This document shows, one piece after another, positions 11,662 through 22,465 of a stretch of DNA of 64,000 bases. The notes under the pieces are model-generated. The model did not search any database. It was not told the DNA's origin and saw only the letters and a program-made list of their open reading frames with translations. Made by a program: the position numbers and the translations under genes. Positions within the stretch are counted from its first letter, which is position 1; the number at the start of each line of letters is the position of its first letter. Source of the DNA: Nicotiana tabacum (Eukaryota; Streptophyta; Magnoliopsida; Solanales; Solanaceae); contig NC_134081.1 of NCBI RefSeq assembly GCF_000715075.1, positions 109,790,108-109,854,107 on the forward strand, in the 5' to 3' direction.

Positions 11662-13557
11662 ATCCTGGCAAGTCACCACTATAACACCAGATCAAAGCGC
11701 AAGGAAGTCATGGCCAGCAAAGAAACAGACACAGGAGTTGTTGACCCGCCGAGGGAGATTGTAGAATCAGAGTCTGAAATGAAAGAGGAGGTCCACAGGT
11801 TGAAGCATCAAATGACAAAAATGTATCAAGCCTGGATCAGGGGCATCCTTCACCTTCATTCCCCGCTAACTACACAGAAAATCCCGCTTTCATCCCACCA
11901 CTGACACAAGCCCAGGATCCCACAACTGTTGATCTTTCCTCTCAGCATGCACCAGGTTTTACCCCTTACCGCCCCTACCCCGGTACCTCGTCCCAAACTT
12001 TCCATGCTCCACCAGCCAAAACAACCGCATACCCTGCTCCGACATCTGCTCATGTTTTTGTAGCCCCTCCGCGAGCTACCCTCTACCGATCTTCTAGTGA
12101 ACCTGCATTCTAAGCTCCAGATACCCAATATTATGCTCCAGAACCAACTTTCAAAGTCACGGATCCTTATTCCTACACCCCTCACTTTGAACCTCATGTT
12201 GAAACTGAGAAACTATTCCGGAACATGGAGCAGGATGAGATAATCAGGAAAGTGAAGAGTTAGAGCAATCTTTGAAGAACATGCAAGGGATAGGAAGCCA
12301 AGTAAGTGTGGCTTACAAGGATTTATGCTTATTCCCTGATGTCCAACTGCCCGCTGGGTTCAAGATGCCCAAGTTTGACCTGTACGATGGACATGGAGAT
12401 CCCGTGGACCATTTGAGAGGCTTTTTCAGCAAGATGAGAGGCGCCGATGGGAAAGACAAATTATTAATGGCGTATTTCAGTCAGAGTCTGAGTTGGGAGG
12501 CTTTGGAATGGTAAACCCGCCAAGACGCTAGCAGGTGGTACACATGGGATGACTTGGCTCAGGCCTTTGCTCGGCACTTTCAGTACAATATAGACATTGT
12601 CCCGGATCGCCTATCTTTGACCAAGGTAGAGAAGAAGTCCAGTGAGAGCTTTAGGGAATATGGTTTCAGATGGAGAGTACAAGCTGCACGGGTCAATCCT
12701 CCAATGGAAGAAGATGAGATGGTCGAGTACTTTCTTCAAGCCCTAGAGCCTACTTACTTTGGCCATTTGATCTCAGCCATAGGTAAGTCCTTCAACGATG
12801 TGGTAAAGATGGGAGGAATGGTGGAAGAGGGACTCAAGTCAAGCAAGATCATGAGCTACTCTGCCATAAAAGAAACCACACAGACAATTTAAAGTGGCAT
12901 CGGAAGCCTGTTAGGCAAAAAGAAGAAACATGATGTCGCTATGTTTGTCTCTGGATCATGGCGTGGCCCAAGGGTTCTCCTCACCAGTACACCCAACCTC
13001 GACCCCAACCTCAAGCCTACACCCAAGCTCCATATAATCCATCCCAACATTATTTTCCACCACAAGACCCTCAATATTCAGTCAGACCACCCCAATACCA
13101 TGTTCACCATGCACAGTCATATGCGTAACCCCCTCCTTACCCGCAATGGCATGCTCCAACTCCACAAAATCCTTATCCACCCCCACAACCATACTAAAAA
13201 CTTACTGGTCCAAGCTTTTGACCAAGGCCAGATTATAGAAAAGAGAGGCAGCAGCGGAAAGAAACCTTCACCCATCTTGGAGAGTCGTATACCAGTTTGT
13301 TTCAAAGGTTGAGACAGTTGGATGTTTTGAGGCCGATTGAGACAAAGATACTAAATCCACCTCCAAGGAACCTTGATTATTCCCTCAGATGTGCATATTA
13401 TTTTGATGCCCCAAGGCACGACACAGAGAAGTGTTGGCATTTGAAGAGGGCGATCCAAGAGCTTATTGATACAAATAAAATTGTGATCCAGAGCCAGGAG
13501 GCGCCAAACATAAACCAAAATCCTTTTCCGGCCCATGCAGAGACATATATGATTTAG
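11662..13557 (+). pseudogene. gag: Ogre-like gag
   Basis: The region begins around a conserved SHHYNTRSK block (11671-11697). It contains a coiled stretch (SEMKEEVHRLKHQMTKMYQAW), a Pro-rich linker, and then the Retrotrans_gag capsid domain (12350-12890: FKMPKFDLYDGHGDPVDHL, SLTKVEKKSSESFREYGFRW). A degenerate zinc-binding segment (CAYYFDAPRHDTEKCWHLK) lies at 13390-13446. The frame changes twice, near 11840 and 12970. Stops occur at 12112, 12260, 12512 and 12891. Gag would form the particle shell and bind element RNA. The precise start is uncertain: ATG 11710 also fits, but conserved sequence lies upstream of it. Confidence 0.85.
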
Positions 13558-15266
13558 ATAGTTCATAAGGATAGGGAGCCCAAGAATTCTTCCAAGTCTG
13601 TCATGATGATCTGGGCTAGTGAAAGTAATCCAGTTAAAGCTCCAGATTCTGCAAAAGCAATGCCCTTGATAGTTGAAGGGGTGTCGGAGAAGCTAAGCAC
13701 GCTCAACGTGAAGCCATATGTATTGGTTGTGAAAGGGCCTCCGATTGATGTTGAAGCGAACCAGGAAAAGCAAAATGTGGTCGTGCCAGGGATCCCGGGC
13801 AAGCCTGTCATAATCATGGAAGGGGCTCATATTACCCCCGTTATTATTAAGCCAATGACCCAGTTACCAATGGTTGACACAAAGGCCGTCCTGTGGAATT
13901 ACAAACAGGTGATAGTAACATATAAAGGGAAAGAAGTAGAGGAAGAAGTCAATGAAATTGGAGGACTGACTAACTCTAGGAGATGTTTTACCCCAGAAGA
14001 ACTAAGGAAAGCTAAGCCATTCAAGGATGGCCACATCCCAGTAAAGAAGCCGGTCATCGAAGAAGAGGCTGAAGAGTTCCTAAAAAAGATGAAAATGCAA
14101 GACTATTCCCTTGTAGTGCAGTTAAGGAAAACACCAGCTCAGATCTCTCTTTTGTCTTTGCTGATACATTCAGATGAACACCGCAAAGCCCTGATGAAGA
14201 TTTTGAATGAGGCCCATGTTCCTGATAAGATCACGGTGAACTACTTGGAAAAGATTGCTAACAAGATTTTAGAAGCAAATAGGATCACTTTCTCAGATGA
14301 TGAACTTTCTTTGGAGGGTATAGAACACAACCGAGCTCTTTATCTCACAGTGAAGTGCGAGGATTCTGTTGTCTCAAAGATACTGGTTGATACCAGTTCT
14401 AGTGCAAATATTTGCCCTCTGTCCACTTTGCAAAAGTTGAAGATCGGCACTGAAAGGATCCACATGAACAATGTATGTGTTCGAGGCTTTGATGGAGGAG
14501 GGAAAGATTCTGTCGGTGATATAATGCTTGAAATGTCAATAGGGCCAGTTGAGTTCACTATGGAGTTCCAAGTGATAGATGTGGCTGTCTCCTACAACTT
14601 GTTGTTGGGCAGGCCCTGGATACATGCTGCCAAGGCAATCCCGTCTTCTCTGCATCAAATGGTAAAGTTCGAATGGGACAGGCAGGAAATAGTTGTGCAC
14701 GGTGATGAGAACTTATCTACTTACAATGACACAACTGTTCCATTTATTGAAGTTGAAGATGATAAAGGGCCTTGGGTTTACCAAACATTCAAAACATTGT
14801 CTGTCGAGAAGATTCCTGAGGGAGAATGCATTCCAGGTCCGAAGCTACCCTCCGCATCTGTCATGGTAGCAAATGAAATGTTGAAGAATGGTTTTGTGCC
14901 GGGCAAAGATCTGGGTTCGTCTCTGTAGGGTATTGCGAAATCGGTGTGTCCATGTGAAAGTTTCAGTACATTTGGTTTGGGATTCACACTCATAGGGAAG
15001 GACATGAAAAGGGCTAAAAATTTAATAAGGAAGTCATGGTCACTTCCTAAGCCTGTTCCACATATCTCCAAGTCTTTTGTCGAGCCAGGGGTCGCAAAAC
15101 GCCCAATATTAGCGGTCCCAAAACCTGTGGTCGACTTTGATGAAGAGCTGATCAATATGGTAGAAATCGGGGAAGGTTCCAGTAACACCGATGTGCAGCT
15201 TGTTGGGCCAAATGTGAAGCTTAGCAATTGCAAAGCTACTCCTCTCCCCACCCGGAAGGAGTTTTG
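13558..15266 (+). pseudogene. pol: Ogre-like protease region with G-patch-like segment (exon before intron)
   Basis: This continues gag's last frame. The aspartic protease core is around 14340-14640: ILVDTSSSANICPLSTL carries the D-T-S/G position, and YNLLLGRPWIH is the C-terminal flap-side block of the Tat protease. A G-patch-like stretch follows (ANEMLKNGFVPGKDLGSSL, 14869-14925), known in Tat/Ogre proteins. There is a stop at 14926 (CAG to TAG likely). The exon ends at 15266 at a GT donor. The upstream third (13600-14300) is a charged linker without a recognised fold. The enzyme would cleave the Gag-Pol polyprotein in the particle. Confidence 0.85.
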
Positions 15267-15455
15267 GTAGTTTGCTTTGTTATCCTTTTTGTCATCTGGG
15301 TTATTCCAGGGTTGTAATCCAGATTTTTATTTTTGCTTGTTTTGTTGTACACACCCTTCTATCCTTTTATTTTTTTTCAATGAAATACAATTTCCCGTTT
15401 TCCATTATTCCTGATAGCGTTTCATTTTTGTTTTTGTTTCTTTTTTTCTGTACAG
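15267..15455 (+). other. Ogre-type intron between protease and RT
   Basis: A 189-bp, T-rich, stop-containing interval. Donor G|GTAGTT is at 15267 and acceptor TTTCTGTACAG ends at 15455 after a long pyrimidine run. The flanking frames match: the last exon codon is split 2+1, and the next open codons read into the same frame (positions congruent to 1 mod 3) used from 13297 to 18933. An intron at this junction is a reported property of Ogre elements, where splicing joins Gag-Pro to RT. Confidence 0.8.
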
Positions 15456-17205
15456 TTCTTTTTATGCTGGTTTCAATGACATGGCATGCATGAGGAATTT
15501 TCAGCCAAATCTTAAAAGCCAATCTAATTCTGAAATAACAATCCAAGAAGTAGAGTGTGCTGATGAAACAGAATATGATGAAGAAGCATCATTTCAGGAA
15601 ATCAGTAGAGAACTAAATCACTTTGAAGAAAAACCCAAGCCTAATCTGAATAAAACTGAAGCAATTAATTTAGGAGATCAAGGTAATATCAGGGAAACCA
15701 AGATAAGTGTGCATCTGAATTTGCAAATCAAGGAAGAAATAATCAAAGCACTGTTTGAATATAAAGATGTTTTTGCATGGTCGTAGGATGACATGCCGGG
15801 TTTGAGCACTGATTTGGTAGTTCATAAATTGCCAATTGATCCGGCATTCCCTCCAGTCAGGCAAAAGTTAAGGAAGTTCAAGACTTATATGAGTGTGAAG
15901 ATCAAAGAAGAAATCACAAAGCAACTTGACGCAAAGGTCATTCGGGTCACTCGATATCCCACTTGGTTAGCTAATGTTGTGCCAGTACCAAAGAAGGATG
16001 GTAAGACCAGGGTATGTGTTGATTATCGTGATCTCAACAAAGCAAATCCAAAGGATAACTTTCCATTTCCGAACATCCACATTCTGATTGATAATTGTGC
16101 CAAGCACGAGATCGGGTCTTTTGTGGATTGCTATGCGGAATATCACTAGATCCTGATGGATGAAGAAGACGCAGAAAAGACAGCATTCATCATTCCATGG
16201 GGGACATATTGCTACCGGGGAATGCCATTCGGTTTGAAGAATGCTGGGGCAACTTACATGAGGGCAATGACTACCATATTTCATAACATGATACACAAGG
16301 AAATTGAGGTTTATGTAGATGATGTGATCATAAAGTCAAAGAAGCAGTCCAACCATGTTGGGGATTTGATGAATTTTTTCCAAAGGCTCTGTAGGTACAA
16401 CATCAAGATCAATCCGACGAAATGTGCATTTGGTGTCCCGTCCGGGAAACTGTTGGGATTCATAGTCAGTCGACACATTATTGAGTTGGACCTGTCAAAG
16501 ATCAAGTCCATCCAAGAATTACCACCGCCAAAGAATAAAACTGAGGTGATGAGCCTTTTCGGGAGGTTAAACTACATCAGCAGGTTTATTGCTCAACTCA
16601 CAACGACTTGTAAGCCCATTTTTAGGTTGTTAAAGAAGAATGTTGCGGTTAAGTGGACTGACGAGTGTCAGGAAGTATTTGATAAGATCAAGAGGTACCT
16701 GTCAAACCCACCTGTGTTGGTCCCGCCAGAGCCTGGGAGACCTTTGATTCTCTATCTGACAGTCTTGGATAATTCTTTTAGTTGTGTACTGGGTCAACAC
16801 GACATCACAGGAAAGAAAGAGCAAGCCATTTATTATCTCAACAAAAAGTTCACTCCTTATGAGGTTAAGTATACTCTTCTTGAAAGGACGTGTTGCGCCC
16901 TGACGTGGGTAGCACAAAAGTTGAAGCATTATCTGTCGTCCTACACTACTTACCTCATTTCTCACATGGATCCTCTAAAGTATATCTTTCAGAAGCCTAT
17001 GCCCACATGAAGACTTGCAAAGTGGTAGATTTTACTCATAGAATTTGACATCATCTATGTGACCCGGACCGCGATGAAAGCCCAAGCCTTGGCCGACCAC
17101 TTGGCCGAGAATCCGGTGGATGAAGAGTATGAACCATTGAAGACTTATTTTCCTGATGAAGAGGTAATGTATGTTGATGAGGTTGACCATGAGGAAAAGC
17201 CCGGT
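15456..17205 (+). pseudogene. pol: Ogre-like reverse transcriptase and first RNase H
   Basis: RT opens with an acidic linker, then PAFPPVRQKLRKFK (15841). The fingers/palm blocks follow: RVCVDYRDLNKANPKD (16012), YCYRGMPFGLKNAGATY (16207) and the catalytic YVDDVIIKS (16312). Connection and RNase H1 segments follow (PLILYLTVLDNSFSCVLG at 16740; LLERTCCALTW at 16878). In-frame stops at 15784, 16147 and 17008 inactivate it. There is no frameshift. The enzyme copies element RNA to DNA and degrades the RNA strand. The YVDD box and primer-grip regions are otherwise well preserved. Confidence 0.93.
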
Positions 17206-17875
17206 TAGAAACTCTTCTTTGATGGAGCTGCTAACATGAAAGGCGTCGGAATAGAGGCTGTACTCATTTCTGAAACAAGGCATCACTACCCCGTAACAGC
17301 TCAGCTTCGATTTTATTGCACCAACAACATGGCTGAGTATGAGGCATGCATTCTGGGTTTGAGACTAGCTATAGACATGAGAGTTCAGGAAATATTGGTT
17401 TTGGGAGATTCAGATTTGTTGGTTCACTAGATTCAGGGAGAATGGGAGACTCGGGATTTGAAGCTCATACCGTATCGACAATGTCTGCATGATCTTTGTC
17501 AACGATTCAGGTCAGTAGAATTCAAGCGTATTCACAGGATTCATAATGAGATTGTCGATGCCTTGGCTACTCTAGTGTCAATGTTACACCATCCGGATAA
17601 GTCTTATGTCGACCCTCTGCATATCCAAGTCCGTGATCAGCACGCTTATTGTAATGTGGTTGAAGAGGAAATTGATGGTGAACCTTGGTTCCATGATGTC
17701 AAAGAATTCATCAAGTCGGGGGTATATCCGGTACATGCCACAGGTGATCAAAAGAGAACCATTCGACATCTAGCTAGTAGATTTTTCTTGAGCAGAGGAA
17801 TCTTGTACAAGAGGACTCCAGATCTGGGACTACTAAGGTGCATAGATGCTAAACAAGCTTTGACTATCATGGACT
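17206..17875 (+). pseudogene. pol: Ogre-like second (archaeal-type) RNase H
   Basis: A second RNase H fold follows the first: LFFDGAANMKGVG (catalytic D, 17215), NNMAEYEACILGL (E, 17326), VLGDSDLLVH (D, 17398), HNEIVDALATL (D, 17545). A duplicate RNase H of this kind, after the ancestral one, defines the Tat lineage of plant Ty3/gypsy elements. Stops lie at 17206 (TGG to TAG likely), 17428 (CAG to TAG) and 17875. The linker to integrase continues to 17875. Confidence 0.9.
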
Positions 17876-18933
17876 AAGTGCATGCCGGAGTTTGCGGGCC
17901 ACATATGAGTGGTTATGTCTTGGCAAAGAAGATTCTTCGAACAGGTTATTATTGGCTCACCATGGAACGAGATTGTATCATCTTTGTTCGCAAATGTCAT
18001 CAATGCTAGGTGCACAGTGATTTGATTCATTCCCCGCCATCTGAGTTGCACACAATGTCTGCACCTTGGCCCTTTGTCGCTTGGGGTATGGATGTCATTG
18101 GACCAATTGAGCCGGCAGCATCAAATGGGCATAGGTTTATTCTGGTGGCCATTGATTACTTTACCAAGTGGGTCGAAGCTGTAACTTTCAAGTCCGTGAC
18201 CAAGAAGGCGGTGGTAGATTTTGTTCATTCAAATATCATCTCCCGGTTCGGAATTCCCAAGGTAATCATCACAGACAATGATGCTAACCTCAACAGTCAT
18301 TTGATGAAAGAGGTAGGTCAACAGTTCAAGATTATGCATTGAAACTTCACTCCGTATCATCCTAAGGCAAACGGAGCTGTTGAGGCTGCTAACAAGAACG
18401 TAAAGAAGATACTTCGTAAGATGGTGCAAGGTTCCAGGCAATGGCATGAAAAGTTACCTTTTGCTTTACTAGGTTATCACATTACTGTTCACACTTCAGT
18501 AGGTGCAACTCCTTATTTGCTGGTATATGGAACTGAGGCAGTTATACCTGCAGAAGTTGAGATTCCATCTCTTCGGATCATTGCTGAAGCTGAAATTGAT
18601 GATGATGAGTGGGTCAAAACCCAGATGGAGCAGTTTAGTTTGATTGACGAAAAAAGATTGGCAGCAGTATGTCATGGTCAATTGTATCAGAAAAGAATGG
18701 CAAGAGCATACAACAAGAAGGTGCGTCCCCGGAAATTTGAAGTAGGCCAGTTTGTACTGAAACGCATCCTTCCACATCAGGCCGAAGCTAAAGGCAAGTT
18801 CGCCCCAAACTGGCAGGGGCCGTTCATTGTGACAAAGGTGTTGCCCAATGGTGCTTTGTATTTAACAGACATAGAAGGGAAATGTGTGGATATGGCTATC
18901 AATTCTGATGCAGTCAAGAGATATTATGTATGA
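17876..18933 (+). pseudogene. pol: Ogre-like integrase
   Basis: The HHCC zinc domain is at 17880-18009 (VHAGVCGPHMSGYVL ... VRKCHQC). The core follows with catalytic D (WGMDVIGPI, 18082), D (VIITDNDANLN, 18265) and E (NGAVEAANKNVKKI, 18370). The C-terminal DNA-binding region has KFAPNWQGPFIVTKVLPNG (18799). Stops are at 18007 and 18340, both single transitions from CAG and CGA. The protein ends at TGA 18931. Integrase joins the cDNA ends to nuclear DNA. Confidence 0.92.
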
Positions 18934-19239
18934 CTTCTTTGCTTATCTTCAATCGCATTTTGTACTACGTATGTTCAAAGTTGGAATGGCGAAGGCATTT
19001 TATTTTGATACCCCAAACACTTTTATCATTTGCTACCCCTTTTTGAGCCTTATTTAGTTTCTTTCATACCCTCTTTTGGAATCAGAAGTAGAGTTAGAAA
19101 TAAAAAAGAAAAAAAAAGACAAAAAAGAAAAGAAAAAAAAAGAAGAAAAAGAGAAAAGCAAAAGAAAGAAAAGAGAAAAGAAAGGAGAAAAAGAAAAAGA
19201 AAAGCAAAGTAACAAAAATAAAACAACTTTTACTAGTTT

Positions 19240-19298
19240 GAACTACGTTCGACCTGATTCCTTTAAGGATACGTAGGCAACCTTACACGGTTCGGTCC
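19240..19298 (+). repeat. Internal motif copy C
   Basis: gaactacgttcgacctgatt, then gatacgtaggcaacc, then cggttcggtcc. It lies 307 bp after the integrase stop and just downstream of a purine tract (19095-19205). It is close in sequence to copy D and, less so, to A and B. Confidence 0.8.
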
Positions 19299-19584
19299 CA
19301 TCAAAATAAAAATCCAAAATTCCCCAGATTCGAACAAACTGGGGCAAAAGTTTTAGTTTTGTAAAAAGATCTGATTCCAAAAGTTGTAATTTTGAACCCT
19401 TTCATTTTAAATTATTTTGAGCCTTCATGCCACCCTTTCTTTCTAACCCTGTCCAAAATCTACATTACAGTCCAAAGAAAGACCTTCTGATCAACTTTGA
19501 GGATGCCAAGTAAAGTGAGATAGAGGTATGATTTATATCATGAGTAGCACCTTTGTTCATGGGCACATGGAAAAATGAATAAAT

Positions 19585-19918
19585 GAGAGAGTGTTATTGG
19601 TGAAAACCCTCACGGGCACCATAGGGCGTTGGTGAATCGAGAGAAAATTTAAAATGAGAGAGTCTTATTGGTGAAAACCCTCACGGGCACCGTAGGGCGA
19701 TGGTGAATCGAGAGAAAATTCAAAATGAGAGAGTCTTATTGGTGAAAACCCTCACGGGCACCGTAGGACGATGGCGAGTCGAGAAAAAATATAAAATGAG
19801 AGAGTCTTATTGGTAAAAACCCTCACGGGCACTGTAAGGCAACTGCAAGTTGAGAGAGAAGAAAATGAGAGAGGTTCGCTGGTGAAAACCCCTCAGGGCA
19901 TTACAAGCCAAATGAGAT
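19585..19918 (+). repeat. 71-bp tandem array in Ogre-like 3' UTR
   Basis: Unit starts are at 19585, 19656, 19727, 19798 and 19867 (spacings 71, 71, 71, 69). Each begins gagagag and contains ggtgaaaaccctcacgggca. The fifth unit is partial and divergent. Non-coding. Confidence 0.9.
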
Positions 19919-20820
19919 TCATGACTTTACAGACAAATTGAATTATGGAAACCCGATTTTTAAGTATGAAGACATGGCATGAACTGAAATGTGATTAGTT
20001 GGATGGATTAGGCTGATCAATCCGAAATACATGTCATGATCATTGGAGCTAGTTGCTTCATTCAGATAAGTTTTTTTTTCACTTTTCTTCAAATAGTCAT
20101 CTCTGTTCAAAATTTCCTTTTTATTCCTAATTCTCGAAGTCACTTCGCTTCATTTCTTTTGGGTCTTTTTCTAAGTCTCTGTTAAATTAGTCTTTGTTAA
20201 GCAAGCAAGAAAGGACTTCAAAGCCCATTACTAGCCTTTTAATTGCACCAAGCGAAATTCGGCCAGGCACATCACGAGTGGCATGATTTAGAATAAGCAA
20301 TGTGGTGGTAATTGAAGTTCAGGTGGTCAAGTGATCCGTGAATCTGTAGGAAATGCAAAGGTTCAACAATTGTCAGAATAAAAGTGCCATACGACGAGTT
20401 GAGTGTAAGGGATTCAAGTCATTCAGAGGTTTTTGTGGTCGAGGTCCGATCAAAGGGTCAAACAATTCTTTGTAGCCCGAAGCAGCTAATCATAGTGAAG
20501 CGGGGTAGTGGCAGAAGCACACACCTTCAGCAAGGATGCCACAAACTAACCGCCACATTTTCAAACTGACGAAATTTTCTTTGTTTTAAGCAGAGGCAAC
20601 AAATCTTGTTTGCTTTGCCAGGAATCCTCCATAAGGAAAGCATGTTCCAGATAAGTTCAGTTTAAAGTTTTCAGGACCCTCCTAGATAATGGAATTTAAT
20701 TTCAGGTTTTCAGGACACTCCTGGATAATGGGATTCAATTAACACTCATGAATGTTCCTGGTACAAACTGGGGCAGAAAATTTTCTCTATTTTGTCTGTG
20801 TTGTCATGAATGCAGGCGCC
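19919..20820 (+). other. 3' UTR spacer with a 39-bp duplication
   Basis: No gene is seen in this stretch between the two large arrays. Two adjacent copies of a ~39-bp unit (ttttcaggac, then ggataatggg-type ends) lie at 20667-20705 and 20706-20740. The short open frames here are not conserved or motif-bearing. Confidence 0.7.
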
Positions 20821-22034
20821 CACCTGGAGAACGAGGGAATTCATTTCCATGTTAAGTCAGCATCAGGCACCCACCTGGGGAATGAGGAAATTTATTGCAA
20901 TTTTCAAGTCATTGGCAAGTGCCCACCTAGAAAATGAGGGAATTCATTTCAAGTTTTAAGCCAGCATAAGGTGCCCACCTGGAGAATGAGGGAATTTATT
21001 TTCACTTTTAAGTTAGCATCAGGCGCACACCTGGAGAACGAGGGAATTTATTTTCAATTTTAAGTCAGCAGCAGGCGCCCACCTGGAGAACGAGGGAATT
21101 TATTTTCAGTTTTAAGTCAGCAGCAGGCGCCCACCTAGAGAACGAGGAAATTTATTTCAAGTTTTAAGCCAGCATCAGGAGCCCACTTGGAGAACGAGGG
21201 AATTTATTTTCAGTTTTAAGTCAGCATCAGGCGCTCACCTGGAGAACGAGGGAATTTATTTTTAGTTTTAAGTCAGTAGCAGGCACCCACCTGGATAACG
21301 AGGGGATTTATTTTAAGTTTTAAGTCAGCATCAGGCACCCACCTGGAGAACGAGGGAATTTATTTCAAGTTTTAATCCAGCATCAGGCGCCCACCTGGAG
21401 AACTAGGGAATTTATTTTCAGTTTTAAGTCAGCAGCAGGCGCCCACCAGGAGAACGAGGGAATTTATTTCAAGTTTTAAATCAGCATCAGGCACCCACCT
21501 GGAGAACGAGGGAATTTATTTTAAGTTTTAAGCCAGCATCAGGCGCCCACCTAGAGAACAAGGGAATTTATTTTTAGTTTTAAGTCAGCATCAAGCGCCC
21601 ACCTGGAGAACGAGGGAATTTATTTTCAATTTTAAGTCAGTAGCAGGAGCCCACCTGGAGAACGATGAAATTTATTTCAAATTGTAAGTCAGCATCAGGC
21701 ACCTACCTGGAGAACGAGGGAATTCGTTTCAAGTTTCAAGTTAGCATCAGATGCCCACCTGGAGAATGAGGGAACTTATTTTAAGTGCAAATAATTATCA
21801 GGCGCCCACCTGGAGAACAAGGTTTTAAGTCAGCATCAGGCGCCCACCTGGAGAATCAGGGAATTCATTTCAAGTTTCAAGTCTGTATCAGGCGCCTACC
21901 TGGAGAATGAGGGAAATTATTTCAAGTTTTAAGTCAGCATCAGGCGCCCACCTTGAAAACGAGGGAAGTCACCTCAGAATTAACTTCAAGCTTCAAGACA
22001 GTAGCAGGAGCCCTCCTGAAGAATAGGGTCAATT
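20821..22034 (+). repeat. 52-bp tandem array (about 23 units) in Ogre-like 3' UTR
   Basis: About 23 head-to-tail copies of a 52-bp unit, recognisable by cacctggagaacgagggaat at the start and a caggcgcc end. Most units are exactly 52 bp, one is shortened (around 21805-21840) and the last two are longer and diverged. Copies differ by scattered substitutions, without spacers between them. 3'-UTR tandem arrays are a known feature of Tat/Ogre elements and a reported source of plant satellites. Confidence 0.93.
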
Positions 22035-22285
22035 CAAGTTAGAGGTAGCCGAAGCTCGCCTTAAAAAATTCTAGTCGACAGTTCGAGATGCACAACAAAA
22101 CTGTAGAAGATTCAAGATCAAGTTTCTGAAAACCTATAGATAGGAATCTTGTAACTCATAGCTGATAGACTTGCTTAGTTTCTTTTCATTTTGATTTTGG
22201 TGTAATAAGGAGTTCAGCAAGCATTAACAGCAGCAACAACAGTGAAATCACAGCTTCTCGGTAGTCCCAGCTACCAAAACTTCTA

Positions 22286-22352
22286 GAACTACACTGACCT
22301 GATTCCTCTATAGCCAAGTATATGTAGGCAACCTCCGAAGCAAGGTTCGGTC
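22286..22352 (+). repeat. Internal motif copy D
   Basis: gaactacactgacctgattc, then tatgtaggcaacctcc, then ggttcggtc, ending about 100 bp before the polypurine tract. Fourth copy of the element's recurrent non-coding motif. Confidence 0.75.
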
Positions 22353-22449
22353 AGACTTTGTCAAAACGCTTCCCATGGAGTATCCAAACGGGCAAAAATT
22401 ATTCGTATTTGCTCACTTTATCTTTGCCCGGAAACTCTTCGTATTTCCG

Positions 22450-22465
22450 AGCAAAGAGGGGCAGC
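22450..22465 (+). other. Ogre-like polypurine tract
   Basis: agcaaagaggggcagc immediately precedes the TGTGAGCACG start of the 3' LTR, the position where plus-strand DNA synthesis is primed. Confidence 0.75.

Noticed and set aside
11320..11663. Phe/Ser-rich minus-strand open frame
   Set aside because: It is the complement of the purine tract in the ORF1-gag spacer.
19030..19276. Lys/Glu-rich open frames
   Set aside because: They come from a purine (A/G) tract downstream of pol. There is no conserved start or domain.
20821..22034. CRISPR-like array
   Set aside because: The 52-bp units abut directly with no unique spacers, and the setting is the 3' UTR of a plant retrotransposon.
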